Shown: positions 9,346-17,683 of the stretch, in pieces
Position numbering within the stretch: the first letter of the stretch is position 1
How the letters are laid out: every line of letters starts with the position of its first letter
NCBI GenBank assembly: GCA_947455255.1
Contig: CANGOA010000010.1
Coordinates: 1-37,890 of the forward strand
Direction: 5' to 3'
Length of the DNA stretch: 37,890 nucleotides
DNA from: Flavobacteriia bacterium
Lineage (GTDB): Bacteria > Bacteroidota > Bacteroidia > Flavobacteriales_D > Crocinitomicaceae
Made by a program: the position numbers and the translations under genes
Notes under the pieces: generated by a model
What the model saw: the letters and a program-made list of their open reading frames with translations, nothing else
Told to the model about the DNA's origin: nothing
Databases searched by the model: none

Positions 9346-9398
9346 TAAATTATTCTTGAAGCTATAGATTTTAGTGTATTCATTGAAAAAATATACAG

Positions 9399-10535
9399 AT
9401 GAAAAAAATACAAATGGTTGACTTACAGTCACAGTATAAAAAGATAAAAACAGAGATCGATGCTTCAATTATGAATGTGATTGAAAATGCAAATTTTATC
9501 AATGGTCCAGAAGTTGGTCAATTTCGTGTTGATTTAGAGAATTATTTGAATGTTAAACATGTTATTCCTTGTGCGAATGGTACAGATGCATTGCAAATTG
9601 CATTAATGGCATTAGGTTTGAAACCTGGAGATGAAGTAATCACTCCTTCTTTTACCTATATCGCAACTACTGAAGTGATTGCTTTATTAAATTTAGTTCC
9701 AGTTTTTGTAGATGTACTTCCTGATACATATTGTATTGACCCTTCCAAAATTGAAGAAGCAATAACAACTAAAACAAAAGCGATTGTCCCAGTTCATTTA
9801 TACGGACAATGCGCGGATATGGATGCGATATTAGAAATAGCTAAAAAACATAAAATTGCAATAGTTGAAGATACTGCACAAGCCATTGGAGCTGAATATA
9901 CGCATAAAGATGGTTCTGTTTCTAAAGCAGGAACAATGGGTGATATTGGTTGTACATCATTTTTCCCTTCTAAGAACCTAGGATGTTATGGAGATGGGGG
10001 AGCTATGTATACCAATGATGCACATTTAGCTTCAAATTTGAAAATGATTGCAAATCATGGGCAAGTAATTAAATATCATCATGAAGTAGTAGGTTGTAAT
10101 TCTCGTTTAGATACAATTCAAGCGGCAATTTTAAAAATTAAATTACGAGATTTAGATAGTTATTGTGATGCTCGACAAAAAGTTGCAGCGTTTTATGATT
10201 ATGCTTTTGCAACTGTACCACAAATTACGATTCCTGCAAGAGAAGCCAAATCAACGCATGTTTTTCACCAATACACCATAAAGTTAATAGGGATAGATAG
10301 AGATGCATTAGTTAATTATTTATCTGATCATGGAATACCCTCTATGATTTATTATCCACTCCCTGCTCATAAACAAGGAATGTTTAAGTCTTTCGGTAAA
10401 GAAAATCAAGATTTACCGGTAACAAATTTATTGACAACTCAAGTGCTTTCATTCCCAATTCACACTGAAATGGAACAGGAGCAATTAGAATACATTACAA
10501 AACACATTATTCATTTCATTCAAACAAACGCATGA
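9399..10535 (+). CDS. wbpE: DegT/DnrJ/EryC1-family sugar aminotransferase, WbpE-like
   Basis: This is a PLP-dependent transaminase of nucleotide sugars. Together with the dehydrogenases and acetyltransferase downstream, the likely reaction is amination at C3 of UDP-2-acetamido-3-keto-uronic acid, with glutamate as donor (WbpE/WlbC reaction). The 378-residue protein shows the PLP-phosphate site around NGTDALQIAL, Asp158 in EDTAQAIGA, and the Schiff-base Lys192 in SFFPSKNLGCYGDGG. The C-terminal domain has HVFHQYTIK and PSMIYYPLPAHKQ, typical of the WbpE subgroup. It opens an operon; its TGA overlaps the next ATG by four bases (ATGA). Other DegT substrates are possible, so the specific role relies on the gene neighbourhood. 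Confidence 0.88.
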   Translation: MKKIQMVDLQSQYKKIKTEIDASIMNVIENANFINGPEVGQFRVDLENYLNVKHVIPCANGTDALQIALMALGLKPGDEVITPSFTYIATTEVIALLNLVPVFVDVLPDTYCIDPSKIEEAITTKTKAIVPVHLYGQCADMDAILEIAKKHKIAIVEDTAQAIGAEYTHKDGSVSKAGTMGDIGCTSFFPSKNLGCYGDGGAMYTNDAHLASNLKMIANHGQVIKYHHEVVGCNSRLDTIQAAILKIKLRDLDSYCDARQKVAAFYDYAFATVPQITIPAREAKSTHVFHQYTIKLIGIDRDALVNYLSDHGIPSMIYYPLPAHKQGMFKSFGKENQDLPVTNLLTTQVLSFPIHTEMEQEQLEYITKHIIHFIQTNA

Positions 10536-11848
10536 AAAAAATAGCAGTTATAGGTACTGGTTATGTTGGTTTAGTTACTGGAACTTGTTTCGCAGAAACA
10601 GGCAACCAAGTAATCTGTGTTGATAATAATGCAGCTAAAGTGGAGAAAATGCGTAACGGAGAGATTCCTATTTACGAACCACATTTAGATGTGTTGTTTG
10701 AACGAAATATTAAAGCAAATCGATTGGTTTTTACAACGGATTTGTTAGAAGGAATTAAAGATGCCGAAATCATTTTTTTAGCATTGCCAACACCTCCAGG
10801 AGAAGATGGGTCAGCAGATTTGTCTTACATTTTGGGAGTAGCTGATGAATTAGGTAAAATAATTACAGATTATAAAGTTATTGTCGATAAAAGTACTGTT
10901 CCTGTTGGTACGGCTGAAAAAGTTCATGCGGCGTTAGCAAAAAATGCAAAAGTAGAGTTTGATGTTGTTTCAAATCCCGAATTTTTGCGTGAAGGTTTTG
11001 CTGTTGATGATTTCATGAAGCCTGATAGGGTGGTAATTGGTACATCATCAGATCGTGCCAAAAAAATAATGGATCAATTATACAAACCTTTTGTACGTCA
11101 AGGAAATCCAGTGATATTTATGGATGAGAAGTCAGCTGAGTTAACCAAATATGCTGCTAATTCTTTCCTAGCAACAAAAATTACATTCATGAATGAAATC
11201 GCAAATTTTTGCGAATTAGTTGGAGCAGATGTAGACAAAGTTAGAATTGGTATTGGTTCGGATGACCGAATTGGAAAACGTTTCTTATTCCCAGGAATTG
11301 GATATGGAGGTTCTTGTTTTCCAAAAGATGTTCAAGCTTTAGTGAAATCAGGTAACGAACACAATTTCTCGTTTGAAATTCTTAATTCAGTAATGGCTGT
11401 AAACGAAGAACAAAAGACCGTCATTATTCCAAAGATTAAAAACTTCTTTAGAGGAGATTTGAAAGGCAAAAAAATCGCACTTTGGGGCTTAGCTTTCAAA
11501 CCAGATACAGATGATATTCGCGAGGCTCCAGCTTTATATATTATTGATGAGTTAGTAGCTGCAGGAGCAACAGTTACAGCATTCGACCCAGAAGCGATGC
11601 CTAATGTAAAAGGGGTAATAGGTGATAAAATAACTTATGCTACAAACGAATATGAAGCATTAGAAAATGCAGATGCATTAGTTGTTTGTACAGAATGGGG
11701 GATTTTTAGAAATCCTGATTTTGATAAAATAGCTTCGTTATTGAACGATAAAGTAATATTTGACGGAAGAAACCTTTTTGATTTGAATGAAATGAATGAA
11801 AGAGGTTTTTACTATAGTTCAATAGGCCGCTCTATTGTACAAAAATAA
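10532..11848 (+). CDS. ugd: UDP-glucose 6-dehydrogenase
   Basis: The enzyme oxidises UDP-glucose to UDP-glucuronate with two NAD+. The 438-residue protein has the N-terminal Rossmann motif GTGYVG (8-13), the central dimerisation region with Lys206 in [12 protein letters not shown], and catalytic Cys262 in [10 protein letters not shown]. The C-terminal UDP-binding domain includes [17 protein letters not shown]. The [10 protein letters not shown] form is the signature of UDP-glucose dehydrogenase and separates it from the amino-sugar dehydrogenase at 14436. It overlaps the upstream aminotransferase by four bases and is followed 5 bases later by the decarboxylase gene, its natural next step. Confidence 0.95.
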   Translation: MKKIAVIGTGYVGLVTGTCFAETGNQVICVDNNAAKVEKMRNGEIPIYEPHLDVLFERNIKANRLVFTTDLLEGIKDAEIIFLALPTPPGEDGSADLSYILGVADELGKIITDYKVIVDKSTVPVGTAEKVHAALAKNAKVEFDVVSNPEFLREGFAVDDFMKPDRVVIGTSSDRAKKIMDQLYKPFVRQGNPVIFMDEKSAELTKYAANSFLATKITFMNEIANFCELVGADVDKVRIGIGSDDRIGKRFLFPGIGYGGSCFPKDVQALVKSGNEHNFSFEILNSVMAVNEEQKTVIIPKIKNFFRGDLKGKKIALWGLAFKPDTDDIREAPALYIIDELVAAGATVTAFDPEAMPNVKGVIGDKITYATNEYEALENADALVVCTEWGIFRNPDFDKIASLLNDKVIFDGRNLFDLNEMNERGFYYSSIGRSIVQK

Positions 11849-11853
11849 GAGAT

Positions 11854-12849
11854 ATGGAAAGAAGGAAAAGAATATTAATTACCGGTGCTGCAGGATTTTT
11901 AGGTTCCCATCTATGTGATCGTTTCATTAATGAAAACTATCATGTAATTGCAATGGATAATTTGATAACAGGTCGATTGAAAAATATCGAACACCTATTC
12001 AAATTAGAAAATTTTGAATTTTACAATCACGATGTTTCTAAATTTATCCATGTACCTGGTGAATTAGATTATATTCTTCATTTTGCATCTCCTGCAAGTC
12101 CGATAGATTACTTAAAAATTCCTATCCAGACATTAAAAGTTGGTTCTTTAGGAATTCATAACTGTTTAGGCTTAGCAAAGGTCAAAGGAGCTCGTGTTTT
12201 AATTGCATCAACTTCTGAAGTATATGGTGATCCAACAGTTCACCCACAAACAGAAGAGTATTGGGGCAATGTTAATCCTGTAGGACCAAGAGGGGTATAT
12301 GATGAAGCAAAACGTTTTCAAGAAGCAATGACAATGGCGTATCATACCTATCATGGTTTAGAAACACGTATCATACGTATTTTCAATACTTATGGACCAA
12401 GAATGCGACTGAATGATGGTCGTGTTCTGCCAGCTTTTATCGGTCAGGCTTTGAGAGGTGAAGACTTAACTATATTTGGTGATGGTTCACAAACTCGATC
12501 TTTTTGTTACGTAGATGATTTAGTAGAAGGTATTTACCGTTTGTTGCATTCAGATTATGCTGAACCAGTAAACATTGGTAATCCAGACGAAATTACAATA
12601 GGTCAATTTGCTGAAGAAATAATTAAATTGACGAATACAAATCAAAAGGTTGTATATCACGATTTACCAGTGAATGACCCAAAACAACGTCAACCAGATA
12701 TTACAAAAGCAAAAGCGTTATTGGGTTGGGAACCAAAAGTTTCGCGAAGCGAAGGTTTGAAACTAACTTATGATTACTTTTGTAGCTTGTCGGATGAAGA
12801 ACTTAGACATAAAGAACATAATAATTTTGATAATTACATTGTAAAGTAA
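11854..12849 (+). CDS. UDP-glucuronate decarboxylase (UDP-xylose synthase), SDR family
   Basis: This extended short-chain dehydrogenase probably converts UDP-glucuronate to UDP-xylose through a 4-keto intermediate. The 331-residue protein has the NAD motif GAAGFLG (11-17), the family signature [21 protein letters not shown] (118-127), catalytic Tyr149/Lys153 in YDEAKR, and [10 protein letters not shown] followed by [10 protein letters not shown]. These are UXS hallmarks. Small departures from the usual form are visible: GVYDEAKR for CYDEGKR, and RVLPAFI for RVVSNFI. A C-terminal extension of about 20 residues ([16 protein letters not shown]) lies beyond the usual fold. It directly follows ugd, which makes its substrate. 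Its TAA overlaps the next ATG by one base. A UDP-glucuronate epimerase is the main alternative. Confidence 0.88.
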   Translation: MERRKRILITGAAGFLGSHLCDRFINENYHVIAMDNLITGRLKNIEHLFKLENFEFYNHDVSKFIHVPGELDYILHFASPASPIDYLKIPIQTLKVGSLGIHNCLGLAKVKGARVLIASTSEVYGDPTVHPQTEEYWGNVNPVGPRGVYDEAKRFQEAMTMAYHTYHGLETRIIRIFNTYGPRMRLNDGRVLPAFIGQALRGEDLTIFGDGSQTRSFCYVDDLVEGIYRLLHSDYAEPVNIGNPDEITIGQFAEEIIKLTNTNQKVVYHDLPVNDPKQRQPDITKAKALLGWEPKVSRSEGLKLTYDYFCSLSDEELRHKEHNNFDNYIVK

Positions 12850-13424
12850 TGGAGTATTTTGCACACGAAACTGCAGTAGTTGATGCTGGATGTACGATTG
12901 GAAAAGGTACTAAAATTTGGCATTTTTCACATATTATGCCAAATTGTACTTTGGGGGAAAATTGTAATATAGGTCAAAATGTGGTAGTTTCTCCAGATGT
13001 TGTTTTAGGAAAAAATGTTAAAGTTCAGAACAATGTTTCTATCTACACAGGTGTTGTCTGTGAAGATGATGTTTTTTTAGGACCTTCAATGGTTTTTACG
13101 AATGTAATGAACCCAAGAAGCGCTGTAAATAGAAAAAACGAGTATTTAAAAACGGTTGTTAAACATGGAGCGTCTATTGGAGCTAATGCTACAATTGTAT
13201 GCGGACATGACATTGGAGAATTCGCTTTTATTGGCGCTGGAGCAGTAGTAACCAAAACTGTTGCACCTTATGCATTAATGGTAGGTAATCCAGCTCGTCA
13301 ACTTGGTTGGATGAGTGAATTTGGTCAACGTTTAGAATTTAACAATGAAGGTATTGCAATTTGTTCTGAAAGCGGCGAAAACTATAAGTTAGAAAATAAT
13401 AATGTATATAAGATAAGCAAATGA
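12849..13424 (+). CDS. wbpD: UDP-3-amino-uronate N-acetyltransferase, WbpD-like
   Basis: A left-handed beta-helix acetyltransferase that likely transfers acetyl from acetyl-CoA to the 3-amino group made by the WbpE-like transaminase. The 191-residue length equals that of the Pseudomonas WbpD protein as I recall it. Imperfect hexapeptide repeats run from about 10 to 150 ([IV]GxGxx turns, [17 protein letters not shown]), with [19 protein letters not shown] and [19 protein letters not shown] marking the WbpD/WlbB group. The final segment [15 protein letters not shown] is the usual C-terminal extension of this group. It overlaps its neighbours by one and four bases, so it is translationally coupled. 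Confidence 0.92.
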   Translation: MEYFAHETAVVDAGCTIGKGTKIWHFSHIMPNCTLGENCNIGQNVVVSPDVVLGKNVKVQNNVSIYTGVVCEDDVFLGPSMVFTNVMNPRSAVNRKNEYLKTVVKHGASIGANATIVCGHDIGEFAFIGAGAVVTKTVAPYALMVGNPARQLGWMSEFGQRLEFNNEGIAICSESGENYKLENNNVYKISK

Positions 13425-14467
13425 TAGTTACGAATGAAAAAGTAAAATTTGCTGTAGTTGGTGCAGGTCATATCGGTAAACGACATGCAGAAATGATTAC
13501 ACGAGATCCAGAAGCAGAATTAGTTGCAATGGTGGATGTAAGAAGTTCAGAAGAATGTGGTGTGGATAAAGATGTTCCTTTCTTCAAAACAATAGAAGAT
13601 TTATTGGCTTCTAATTTGGATTTTGATGTTGTAAATGTTTGTACTCCTAACGGTTTGCATGCTGAACAATCCATCAAAGCATTAGAGGCAAGAAAACATG
13701 TGGTCTGCGAAAAACCAATGGGTCTATCGAAAGAAGCTTGTGAACAAGTGATTTTTAAATCATTACAAATGTCGAGAAGCGTATTTTGTGTTATGCAAAA
13801 TAGATATTCTCCACCATCTGAATGGATCAAAAAAATAGTAGAAGAAAAAATATTAGGTGATATTTTCATGGTTCAGTTAAATTGTTACTGGAATCGTGAT
13901 GCACGATATTATAAAAAAGGAGGTTGGAAAGGAACACAAGACCTAGATGGTGGTACCTTATTTACTCAATTCTCTCACTTTATTGATATAATGTACTGGT
14001 TATTCGGTGATATCGATAATATTAAAGGAAATTTTGCTGATTTCACACACCAAGACACGACAGATTTTGAAGATTCAGGATTCGTATCATTTGACTTCCT
14101 AAATGGTGGTATGGGTTCTATTAATTACTCTACTTCCGTAGTAGATAAAAATTTAGAAAGTTCCATGACCATCATTGGTAGTAAAGGAAGTGTGAAAATC
14201 GGAGGACAATACATGAATGAAGTAGAGGTCTGCAATATTCCTGGTTATGAGATGCCAGAATTAGCAGAATCTAGTCCAGCAAATGATTATGGTCCATATA
14301 AAGGTTCAGCAGCGAATCACCATTTCCTTATTTCAAACGTTGTGCAAACATTGAAAGGAAAGGCGACAGCAACAACAAATGCCTTAGAAGGATTGAAAGT
14401 AGTAGAAATTATTGAAAGAATTTATAACGTAAGAAATGAGCAACTCAATTTACCAAAAGTTAATTAA
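13421..14467 (+). CDS. wbpB: Gfo/Idh/MocA-family nucleotide-sugar 3-dehydrogenase, WbpB-like
   Basis: This enzyme likely oxidises the C3 hydroxyl of UDP-N-acetyl-hexosaminuronate to the 3-keto form used by the transaminase. In characterised WbpB/WlbA enzymes the NADH is recycled with 2-oxoglutarate. The 348-residue protein has the Rossmann motif GAGHIG (14-19), catalytic Lys98 in VVCEKPM, and the substrate-domain signature [23 protein letters not shown], where the last His is the probable general base. The region [16 protein letters not shown] is typical of the WbpB subgroup. It overlaps the upstream wbpD-like gene by four bases (ATGA), and the downstream dehydrogenase by 32 bases. Confidence 0.9.
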   Translation: MIVTNEKVKFAVVGAGHIGKRHAEMITRDPEAELVAMVDVRSSEECGVDKDVPFFKTIEDLLASNLDFDVVNVCTPNGLHAEQSIKALEARKHVVCEKPMGLSKEACEQVIFKSLQMSRSVFCVMQNRYSPPSEWIKKIVEEKILGDIFMVQLNCYWNRDARYYKKGGWKGTQDLDGGTLFTQFSHFIDIMYWLFGDIDNIKGNFADFTHQDTTDFEDSGFVSFDFLNGGMGSINYSTSVVDKNLESSMTIIGSKGSVKIGGQYMNEVEVCNIPGYEMPELAESSPANDYGPYKGSAANHHFLISNVVQTLKGKATATTNALEGLKVVEIIERIYNVRNEQLNLPKVN

Positions 14468-15740
14468 CAAGGAAACTAAACTTGCTGTAATCGGTTTAGG
14501 TTATGTTGGTTTACCAATTGCATTAGAATTTGCAAGAACAATTAAAGTAGTAGGTTTTGATATCAATCAAGCACGTGTGGATATGATGCGTAACAACATC
14601 GATCCTAGTCAAGAACTAGAAGCTGCCGCTTTTGAAGGATGTGATATTCATTTCACGGCAGACTTAGAGGATTTAAAAGAGGCTACGTTCTTTATAGTAG
14701 CTGTTCCTACTCCTATCGATTCAGCAAATGTTCCTGATTTAAAACCATTATTAGGTGCTTCATCAACAGTTGGTAAAGCTTTGAAAAAAGGTGACTATGT
14801 CGTTTTTGAGTCAACTGTATATCCAGGATGTACTGAAGAAGATTGTGTTCCTGTATTAGAAAGAGAATCTGGTCTTAAATTCGGTCAAGATTTTATGTTA
14901 GGATATTCTCCAGAACGTATCAATCCAGGAGATAAAGAACATACTTTAAGAAATATTACAAAAATTGTTTCTGGTTGTTGTCAAGAATCTTTAGACAATA
15001 TTGCATCGACTTATGAAATCGTTGTAGATGCAGGTGTTCATAGAGCTAAAACGATTAAAGTTGCTGAGGCTGCTAAAATCATTGAGAATACACAACGTGA
15101 TGTAAACATTGCATTGATTAACGAATTATCTATCATCTTCAATAAATTAGGAATTAATACATTTGATGTTTTGGAAGCTGCTGGTACCAAGTGGAATTTC
15201 TTGAAATTCTTCCCAGGTTTAGTTGGTGGACACTGTATTGGTGTAGATCCATACTATTTGACACACAAAGCTGCGCAAGCTGGTTACAATTCAAAAGTAA
15301 TTACAAGTGGTCGTTATGTGAATGATTCAATGGGAGGTTACATTGCTAAGCAAATCGTTAAGAAAATGATTGCTCAAGGGAAACACATCCAAGATACACG
15401 TGTATTAGTAATGGGTGCAACTTTTAAAGAAGATGTGACTGATATCAGAAATACTAAAGTTATCGATGTTGTTAAAGAATTAAAATCTTATTCTGTTTCT
15501 GTTGATTTAGTTGATCCACATGCTTCATCTGAAGAAATGGAACATGAATATGGTATTGGCTTACACGAAAAACCAGAAGGAGTTTATGATTCAATTATTG
15601 TTGCTGTAAACCATAAAGAATATATGGGATTAACGGAAGATTACTTTAAATCATTATTAATTGATGGTAAAGGTACTTTTGCTGATATTAAAGGTATCTT
15701 TAGAGGTAAAATCAACGAATTAGAGTACTGGAGTTTGTAA
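14436..15740 (+). CDS. UDP-N-acetyl-hexosamine 6-dehydrogenase (WbpA/WbpO/TviB family)
   Basis: This enzyme oxidises the C6 of a UDP-HexNAc to the uronic acid, the first step of the WbpA-B-E-D route. The 434-residue protein has GLGYVGLP (20-27), Lys214 and Asn218 in the active-site helix, catalytic Cys267 in GLVGGHCIGVDPYYL, and ATFKEDVTDIRNTKV in the UDP-binding domain. GGHCIGVDPYYL is the TviB/WbpO form, so the substrate may be UDP-GlcNAc or UDP-GalNAc and I leave the symbol open. The ATG at 14436 lies inside wbpB (32-base overlap). No other in-frame Met occurs before the Rossmann motif, so the overlap is real. An 88-base repeat-rich gap follows. Confidence 0.92.
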   Translation: MSNSIYQKLINKETKLAVIGLGYVGLPIALEFARTIKVVGFDINQARVDMMRNNIDPSQELEAAAFEGCDIHFTADLEDLKEATFFIVAVPTPIDSANVPDLKPLLGASSTVGKALKKGDYVVFESTVYPGCTEEDCVPVLERESGLKFGQDFMLGYSPERINPGDKEHTLRNITKIVSGCCQESLDNIASTYEIVVDAGVHRAKTIKVAEAAKIIENTQRDVNIALINELSIIFNKLGINTFDVLEAAGTKWNFLKFFPGLVGGHCIGVDPYYLTHKAAQAGYNSKVITSGRYVNDSMGGYIAKQIVKKMIAQGKHIQDTRVLVMGATFKEDVTDIRNTKVIDVVKELKSYSVSVDLVDPHASSEEMEHEYGIGLHEKPEGVYDSIIVAVNHKEYMGLTEDYFKSLLIDGKGTFADIKGIFRGKINELEYWSL

Positions 15741-15754
15741 ATTATAAATGATGT

Positions 15755-15817
15755 ATTATGAGTTATGAATGAAACAATTTATAACTCATAATTTATAACT
15801 CATAATTTATAACTCAT
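15755..15817. repeat. Three 14-bp tandem repeats with an inverted partner
   Basis: AATTTATAACTCAT is repeated perfectly three times (15776-15789, 15790-15803, 15804-15817). Just upstream, ATTATGAGTTATGAAT (15755-15770) is the reverse complement of 15777-15792 apart from one G-U pair, so the RNA could fold into a 16-bp stem. Alternative pairings with the second or third copy are possible. The array ends 11 bases before the rfbB start. The half-site TGAGTTAT also occurs after infB. Confidence 0.75.
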
Positions 15818-15828
15818 AATCCCGAAAG

Positions 15829-16875
15829 ATGAATATATTAGTTACAGGAGGTGCAGGATTTATTGGTTCACATGTAGTACGATTATTTGTAAACAAATAT
15901 CCTGAACATACAATTGTCAATTTTGATAAGCTTACATACGCTGGAAACCTTTCAAATTTGAAGGACTTAGAAGGGAAATCAAATTATCATTTCGTAAAAG
16001 GTGATATATGTTCGCAAGCTGATGTTAAAGCTGTTTTTGAAAAATTTCAAATTACAGATGTGATACATCTAGCTGCTGAGTCTCATGTAGATCGTTCAAT
16101 CGAAGGTCCGATGGAATTCGCATTGACGAACGTAATTGGAACGTTGAATTTACTTAATGAAGCTAAAACATATTGGAACTTGGATGAGAAACATACTTTT
16201 CATCATGTTTCTACTGATGAGGTGTATGGTTCTTTAGGAGAAGAAGGTTTGTTTACAGAAACAACTGCTTATGATCCTAGAAGTCCATATTCTGCCTCTA
16301 AAGCTTCTTCTGATCATTTTGTGAATGCTTTTTTTCACACCTACAATTTTCCAGTAAAGATGAGTAATTGTTCAAATAATTACGGTAGTCATCATTTTCC
16401 TGAAAAATTAATTCCACTTATGATTCAAAATATAGTAAATATGAAACCACTACCTGTTTATGGTAAAGGGGAGAATATTCGTGATTGGTTGTGGGTAGAG
16501 GATCATGCAAGAGCAATCGAAACGATCTTTTTCAATGGAACATACGGTGAATCTTACAATGTAGGAGGATTAAATGAATGGAAAAATATTGATTTGGTTC
16601 ATTATCTATGTAATATGTTGGATGAGAAGTTAAAAAGACAACCAGGAACTTCTGCAGGATTGATTACCTATGTAACAGATCGTTCAGGGCATGATATGCG
16701 TTATGCTATAGATGCTTCAAAATTGGAAAAAGAATTAGGTTGGACACCTTCGATTACTTTTGAAGAAGGATTGGATAAAACAGTAGACTGGTACTTAAAC
16801 AATGAAGAATGGGTTAAAGAGGTAACTAGTGGTGATTACCAAAAATATTATTCTGATATGTATTCTAATAGATAA
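15829..16875 (+). CDS. rfbB: dTDP-glucose 4,6-dehydratase
   Basis: RfbB/RmlB converts dTDP-glucose to dTDP-4-keto-6-deoxyglucose, the branch point for rhamnose and many deoxysugars. The 348-residue protein has GGAGFIG (7-13), LAAESHVDRS (81-90), the catalytic triad segment STDEVYG with Thr129, Asp130 and Glu131, and Tyr154/Lys158 in YSASK. NCSNNYGSHHFPEKLIP and the GENIRDWLWVEDHA segment are diagnostic for RmlB. It belongs to the same strand and presumably the same operon as the wbp-like genes. The usual partners rmlA, rmlC and rmlD are not in the window. The phosphatase gene starts one base after its stop. Confidence 0.96.
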   Translation: MNILVTGGAGFIGSHVVRLFVNKYPEHTIVNFDKLTYAGNLSNLKDLEGKSNYHFVKGDICSQADVKAVFEKFQITDVIHLAAESHVDRSIEGPMEFALTNVIGTLNLLNEAKTYWNLDEKHTFHHVSTDEVYGSLGEEGLFTETTAYDPRSPYSASKASSDHFVNAFFHTYNFPVKMSNCSNNYGSHHFPEKLIPLMIQNIVNMKPLPVYGKGENIRDWLWVEDHARAIETIFFNGTYGESYNVGGLNEWKNIDLVHYLCNMLDEKLKRQPGTSAGLITYVTDRSGHDMRYAIDASKLEKELGWTPSITFEEGLDKTVDWYLNNEEWVKEVTSGDYQKYYSDMYSNR

Positions 16876-16876
16876 A

Positions 16877-17629
16877 ATGGGACTATTCTCTATATTTTCG
16901 AAAAAAAAACCAGAAATACAATTACCTCCTTTTGACTTTTCGTTGATAGGAGTAGATATGCATAGTCATTTATTACCAGGAATTGATGATGGTGCTGCAA
17001 CTTTGGATCATAGTATTGGGATGATTTTGAAATTTAAAGAGTTAGGCTATAAAAAATTGATTGCTACTCCACATATTATGATGGATTGTTATCAAAACAC
17101 CCCTGAGATTATTCAATCTAAACATAGCGAAGTTAAAACTGAATTAGAGCGATTAAATATTGATATTGAATTTGAGGCTGCTGCAGAGAATTTTTACGAG
17201 GAAGCACTGACTGACTCAATTAAAGCAAAACGTGCAGTCACTTTTAATGGTAATTATTTATTGTTTGAATATTCCTTTTTTAGTGAACCATCTCAAATTG
17301 ATAGTTTGATATTTGATATGACTGTTAATGGATATATTCCTGTGTTGGCTCATTATGAACGTTACCCTTATTATTTCAAAAATCCAGCTAAGATTCAAGA
17401 ATATCGTAATAAAGGGGTTCAGATTCAAGTAAATTTACTTTCGATTGTTGGTCATTATGGACCAGAGGTAATGGAACAAGCACATTATTTGATAGACAAT
17501 AAATTAGTTGACTTTGTTTCGTTAGATTGCCATCGTATTGAACATTTAGAAATACTCGAACGATGCGCATCACATCCTTATTTTCATAAGTTGGCAGAAC
17601 TAGAATTAAAAAACAAAAGTTTATTATAA
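16877..17629 (+). CDS. PHP-type protein-tyrosine phosphatase, CpsB/YwqE-like
   Basis: CpsB/YwqE phosphatases dephosphorylate the bacterial tyrosine kinase that controls capsule or exopolysaccharide chain length. I take the ATG at 16877 as the start, giving 250 residues; a GTG 48 bases upstream inside rfbB gives an unlikely N-terminus. Metal ligands are visible: His29 and His31 in DMHSHLLPGIDDG, His66 in ATPHIM, Glu104 in AAAENFY, His159 in LAHYERY, and Asp217/His219 in SLDCHRIEH. The start is one base after the rfbB stop, so it is coupled to the sugar operon and is its last gene before a terminator. The cognate tyrosine kinase is not in the window. Confidence 0.92.
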   Translation: MGLFSIFSKKKPEIQLPPFDFSLIGVDMHSHLLPGIDDGAATLDHSIGMILKFKELGYKKLIATPHIMMDCYQNTPEIIQSKHSEVKTELERLNIDIEFEAAAENFYEEALTDSIKAKRAVTFNGNYLLFEYSFFSEPSQIDSLIFDMTVNGYIPVLAHYERYPYYFKNPAKIQEYRNKGVQIQVNLLSIVGHYGPEVMEQAHYLIDNKLVDFVSLDCHRIEHLEILERCASHPYFHKLAELELKNKSLL

Positions 17630-17661
17630 AAAAAATCCTGATCGTAAAATCAGGATTTTTT
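17630..17661. terminator. Bidirectional intrinsic terminator between the sugar operon and glyS
   Basis: A 13-bp stem has arms 17630-17642 and 17649-17661, core ATCCTGAT, and loop CGTAAA, flanked by A and T tracts. It begins right after the phosphatase stop and 22 bases before the convergent glyS stop, so it serves both. The core ATCCTG is shared with the terminator at 4222. Confidence 0.93.
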
Positions 17662-17683
17662 GTTATTATAAGTTCTAAATAAA

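Noticed and set aside
15776-15817. CRISPR array
   Set aside because: The 14-bp units are contiguous with no spacers, and no cas gene is present.
16829-16876. Longer phosphatase start inside rfbB
   Set aside because: The GTG start would overlap rfbB by 47 bases and add an unconserved tail; the ATG at 16877 directly follows the rfbB stop.
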